Origin: Phoronis australis
Taxonomy: Eukaryota > Phoronida > Phoronidae
Reading direction: 5' to 3'
NCBI GenBank assembly: GCA_002633005.1
Contig: NMRA01000318.1
Coordinates: 211,594 to 275,593 of the forward strand
DNA: 64,000 bases
The position numbers and the translations under genes were made by a program. How positions within the stretch are numbered: position 1 is the first letter of the stretch; the number at the start of each line of letters is the position of its first letter. This document shows, one piece after another, positions 63,801-64,000 of the stretch. The notes beneath the pieces were generated by a model. It saw only the letters and a program-made list of their open reading frames with translations, was not told the origin of the DNA and did no database searches.

Positions 63801-63849
63801 TCGTAAGGTTGGGCCGGGCAAACGGAAGATCAGTGAGCACCATTTTGTA
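39809..63849 (-). CDS. Unrecognised coiled-coil protein, 14 coding exon positions with one duplicated exon
   Basis: I do not recognise the family. Coding exons run 63695-63843, 62708-62894, 61914-62022, 61662-61759, 60915-60994, 60431-60539, then either 59022-59119 or 57968-58065, then 55022-55096, 53710-53810, 49387-49514, 47772-47927, 46352-46579, 40538-40651 and 39809-39853. All junctions are GT-AG and every phase matches. With one of the two alternative exons the sum is 1677 nt, giving 558 aa and a TAG. The product is rich in Lys, Glu, Gln and Arg almost throughout, predicted helical coiled coil, with no signal peptide, transmembrane segment or catalytic motif. Only the first ~90 residues are less charged (RPNLTKSRYAVIRRPG; GFLDSGRYTHAFTIDR). 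The composition resembles microtubule- or cilium-associated coiled-coil proteins of similar length, but that is only an impression. At least one 5' exon lies beyond the window. Confidence 0.88.
40343..40407. repeat. 16-bp tandem repeat, 4 units
   Basis: Four identical units of acatcaattttaacaa in intron 13 of the coiled-coil gene. Confidence 0.95.
40538..40651 (-). CDS. Coiled-coil gene, exon 13
   Basis: 114 nt, phase 0 at both ends, residues 507-544 (VHAQREESYVALQKHRELLR and on to REHIRLIK). The acceptor is GCTGCATTACAG and the donor GTAAGG. It lies after a 5.7-kb intron. Without splicing at this donor the frame would end after 14 further residues. Confidence 0.87.
40652..46205 (-). other. 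coiled-coil gene intron 12, remainder
   Basis: About 5.5 kb between the duplicated donor and exon 13. A+T-rich. I see no further exon with matching phase and no clear repeat; the 95-codon plus-strand frame near 43323 lacks an ATG start and is probably chance. Confidence 0.6.
46206..46380. repeat. ~87-bp tandem duplication across the exon 12 donor
   Basis: Copy 1 is 46206-46292 and copy 2 is 46293-46380, nearly identical apart from a few substitutions and single-base indels. The unit contains the last ~28 coding bases of exon 12, its donor GTAAGC and about 50 intron bases. The gene's functional donor is in copy 2 (46351); copy 1 repeats it at 46265. Confidence 0.93.
46352..46579 (-). CDS. Coiled-coil gene, exon 12
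   Basis: 228 nt, phase 0 at both ends, residues 431-506. It is the longest exon, from KTVSKNEDIEHSLYNTVRET to VRQRAELAK, with long uninterrupted heptads (KEEMVEAQMQEEMLQQKL). The acceptor is CGTCTGATTCAG and the donor GTAAGC. The 3' end of the exon and its donor have been tandemly duplicated into the following intron (46206-46292). Confidence 0.9.
47641..47766. repeat. 21-bp minisatellite, 6 units
   Basis: Six units of cttgtactcaataacaccaa plus a, with single-base variants in units 4 and 5. It ends at the last base of the exon 11 donor GTGAGT (47766-47771). Read on the minus strand in the exon 11 frame it encodes SLVLLST-type heptads with no stop until 47538. Confidence 0.95.
47772..47927 (-). 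CDS. Coiled-coil gene, exon 11
   Basis: 156 nt, phase 0 at both ends, residues 379-430 (AHDVRKKTLLSQQVRDKKER and on to HLKHYQ). The acceptor chosen is TTACTGTTGAATAG at 47928; a nearer AG (AAAAAG at 47911) would drop six residues in frame but has no pyrimidine tract. The donor GTGAGT abuts a 21-bp minisatellite (47641-47766). Confidence 0.85.
48270..48637. mobile_element. TIR/tRNA-like element, copy 2
   Basis: Shares with 39023-39612 the minus-strand tRNA-like unit (tggcagagcattcagc and gggttcgattc at 48342-48404) and the end tgttttggacat...gataatgtctccttaaag. In intron 10 of the coiled-coil gene. Confidence 0.5.
49387..49514 (-). CDS. Coiled-coil gene, exon 10
   Basis: 128 nt: two bases complete E336, then residues 337-378 (NRQLLDTRNTLTDNTQEQKA, ending KQIDQKLQ). 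The acceptor is CTCTTTTTACAG and the donor GTACGC. Clear heptad-like spacing of Leu and Ala residues. Confidence 0.88.
49515..53709 (-). other. coiled-coil gene intron 9
   Basis: 4.2-kb A+T-rich intron. A possible SINE relic near 53400-53445 (B-box-like gtttgatccc on the minus strand) is too weak to list separately. Nothing else recognisable. Confidence 0.6.
53710..53810 (-). CDS. Coiled-coil gene, exon 9
   Basis: 101 nt: one base completes Thr302, then residues 303-335 (KSDGNVKTAIRMRRKLSADL and on to NMKNRE), plus one base of codon 336. The acceptor is GTGCTTTCAG and the donor GTAGGC. Less acidic and more Arg/Asn-rich than its neighbours. Confidence 0.86.
55022..55096 (-). CDS. Coiled-coil gene, exon 8
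   Basis: 75 nt: one base completes codon 277 (Thr after 7a, Arg after 7b), then residues 278-301 (DKKKETMDRIKEDNETTAKL, DNKL), plus AC of Thr302. The acceptor is GGCAATTAG and the donor GTAAGT. The open frame happens to run back through the preceding intron for over 200 bases, which I take as chance. Confidence 0.87.
55097..57967 (-). other. coiled-coil gene intron after exon 7b
   Basis: 2.9-kb intron. The plus strand around 55580-55640 has a degenerate tRNA-like stretch (gagagagcactagac...gattcgacttcc). I searched by eye for a third copy of the exon 7 sequence here and in the adjacent introns and did not see one. Confidence 0.6.
57968..58065 (-). CDS. Coiled-coil gene, alternative exon 7b
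   Basis: 98 nt with the same phases as exon 7a. It encodes QEQFKLKQELAEMAISLNME then AQKGRVEKFEFK, plus AG of the next codon (Arg with exon 8). The acceptor is TGCCACTTGCAG and the donor GTAAGT, a stronger donor than that of 7a. It lies 956 bp downstream of 7a in transcription order. The last six residues differ most between the two exons (LKLESL versus EKFEFK), so the choice would change charge and hydrophobicity at one short stretch of the coiled coil. Confidence 0.88.
59022..59119 (-). CDS. Coiled-coil gene, alternative exon 7a
   Basis: 98 nt, phase 0 in and phase 2 out. It encodes residues 245-276, AEQFKLKQDLAEMAISLNME then AQKGRVLKLESL, plus AC of the next codon (Thr with exon 8). The acceptor is CTTTTCACTGTAG and the donor GTAAGA. 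It is a tandem paralogue of exon 7b, with 26 of 32 residues identical. Since 98 is not divisible by 3, including both exons, or neither, would shift the frame, so use should be mutually exclusive. A MITE (59163-59311) sits 43 bases upstream of its acceptor. Confidence 0.88.
59163..59311. mobile_element. 149-bp MITE of the 'ggcggatc' family, copy 2
   Basis: The ends AGAGGCGGATCCAGG and ATTGGCAGATCCAGG are inverted, each followed inwards by a G-rich run. Related to 26846-27082. It lies within 45 bases of the acceptor of alternative exon 7a. Confidence 0.75.
60431..60539 (-). CDS. Coiled-coil gene, exon 6
   Basis: 109 nt: one base completes K208, then residues 209-244 (SDLARQYRSKQSLIDLKRIE, ending FEMKMRQKE). 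The acceptor is ACATTTCGTCAG and the donor GTACGT. It ends at phase 0, directly before the alternative exon pair 7a/7b. Confidence 0.88.
60915..60994 (-). CDS. Coiled-coil gene, exon 5
   Basis: 80 nt encoding residues 182-207 plus two bases of codon 208 (RSKLRTDQNITFEQQRKDKG, then RKVELV). The acceptor is GCTCATTTCAG and the donor GTAAGT. The phase 2 end matches exon 6. Confidence 0.87.
61124..61230. mobile_element. possible third 'ggcggatc' MITE copy
   Basis: actggcagatctagaatgtt...ggagggttcaaac resembles the left half of the family. The right terminus is unclear, so this is a relic or a chance likeness. In intron 4 of the coiled-coil gene. Confidence 0.3.
61662..61759 (-). CDS. Coiled-coil gene, exon 4
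   Basis: 98 nt: two bases complete S149, then residues 150-181 (VQKKRVQEEKHFNQGMERYT and on to HKKEE). The acceptor is GTTTACTGCAG and the donor GTTTGT. Helical and highly charged. Confidence 0.87.
61914..62022 (-). CDS. Coiled-coil gene, exon 3
   Basis: 109 nt encoding residues 113-148 plus one base of codon 149. The peptide DHMWQHKQEERELKRVEGDV continues as a charged helix to LRDYEN. The acceptor is TTCTGTTGTAG and the donor GTAAGT. The 154-bp intron to exon 4 is the shortest in the gene. Confidence 0.88.
62708..62894 (-). CDS. Coiled-coil gene, exon 2
   Basis: 187 nt: one base completes K50, then residues 51-112. It begins EQERKCGPDGFLDSGRYTHA and ends with a charged helix (ARIQQDKKDYERRLKVIE). 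The acceptor is AATTTCACAG and the donor GTTTGT, a non-GTAAGT but acceptable GT donor; exon 4 uses the same donor sequence. It contains the only non-helical conserved-looking motif of the protein. Confidence 0.87.
63695..63849 (-). CDS. Coiled-coil gene, exon with probable start codon
   Basis: The acceptor TTTTCTTTCTCCAG ends at 63850. The exon then reads TACAAA ATG GTG, so the ATG at 63841-63843 has A at -3 and G at +4. It encodes residues 1-49 plus two bases of codon 50; the donor is GTGAGC at 63694. Because the exon starts with an acceptor, at least one exon lies further upstream, outside the window, either untranslated or carrying an earlier start. The peptide is basic and then acidic (NPSDNEEEKTNASREY), with no coiled coil until its end. 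Confidence 0.8.
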
Positions 63850-64000
63850 CTGGAGAAAGAAAATTACGATGTAAAGCAAAATGTAAGTTTACTACAAAGG
63901 TAATATGTTTCAAGCAACACTGCAGATTACAATTAACAATTAATTTTGAAAATTTCTTCTGGGGCCGAAAAACATGAGCAAAGGATATAGCACATGTGAA

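Overview
The window is eukaryotic (animal) nuclear DNA. It holds spliced genes with GT-AG introns, tRNA-derived SINE-like units, several families of short inverted-repeat (MITE-like) elements and microsatellites, and no operon structure. Two protein-coding genes can be reconstructed, both on the minus strand. The organism is most likely an invertebrate deuterostome or similar marine invertebrate (cephalochordate, hemichordate or echinoderm type). This is an inference from a single-copy BMP3/GDF10-type gene in a compact, repeat-rich genome, and I cannot name the species.

Gene 1 (10607-25672, minus) is a complete BMP3/GDF10-type TGF-beta ligand with three coding exons: 25396-25672, 11845-12830 and 10607-10798. 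All splice phases agree, and the protein is 484 aa with signal peptide, prodomain, a very basic linker and a seven-cysteine knot domain. A first intron of about 12.6 kb carries several mobile-element remnants.

Gene 2 (39809-63849, minus; 5' end outside the window) encodes a 558-residue Lys/Glu/Gln-rich coiled-coil protein that I do not recognise. I could assemble 14 coding exon positions with matching phases. One position is occupied by two tandem 98-nt exons (59022-59119 and 57968-58065). They encode the same helix with 26 of 32 residues identical, are saturated with synonymous changes, and share the same phases (0 in, 2 out). Because 98 is not a multiple of 3, only one can be used at a time. 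This is the best candidate in the window for an undescribed system: a mutually exclusive, frame-enforced alternative exon pair.

Region by region: 1-10.6 kb is gene-poor, with dispersed repeats, one SINE-like unit, and a decayed transposon region with a protein fragment (4382-4771) and a large foldback (5886-6617). 10.6-25.7 kb is the BMP3/GDF10-type gene with intronic MITEs and foldbacks. 25.7-37.5 kb is intergenic, with a MITE, AT-rich simple sequence, opposed (CAT)n/(ATG)n arrays and a diverged repeat pair. 37.5-63.9 kb is the coiled-coil gene, whose introns hold a 21-bp minisatellite, an 87-bp tandem duplication that copied a splice donor, SINE-like units and two or three copies of a 'ggcggatc' MITE family. 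The two genes are head-to-tail; nothing in the sequence shows that they work together.
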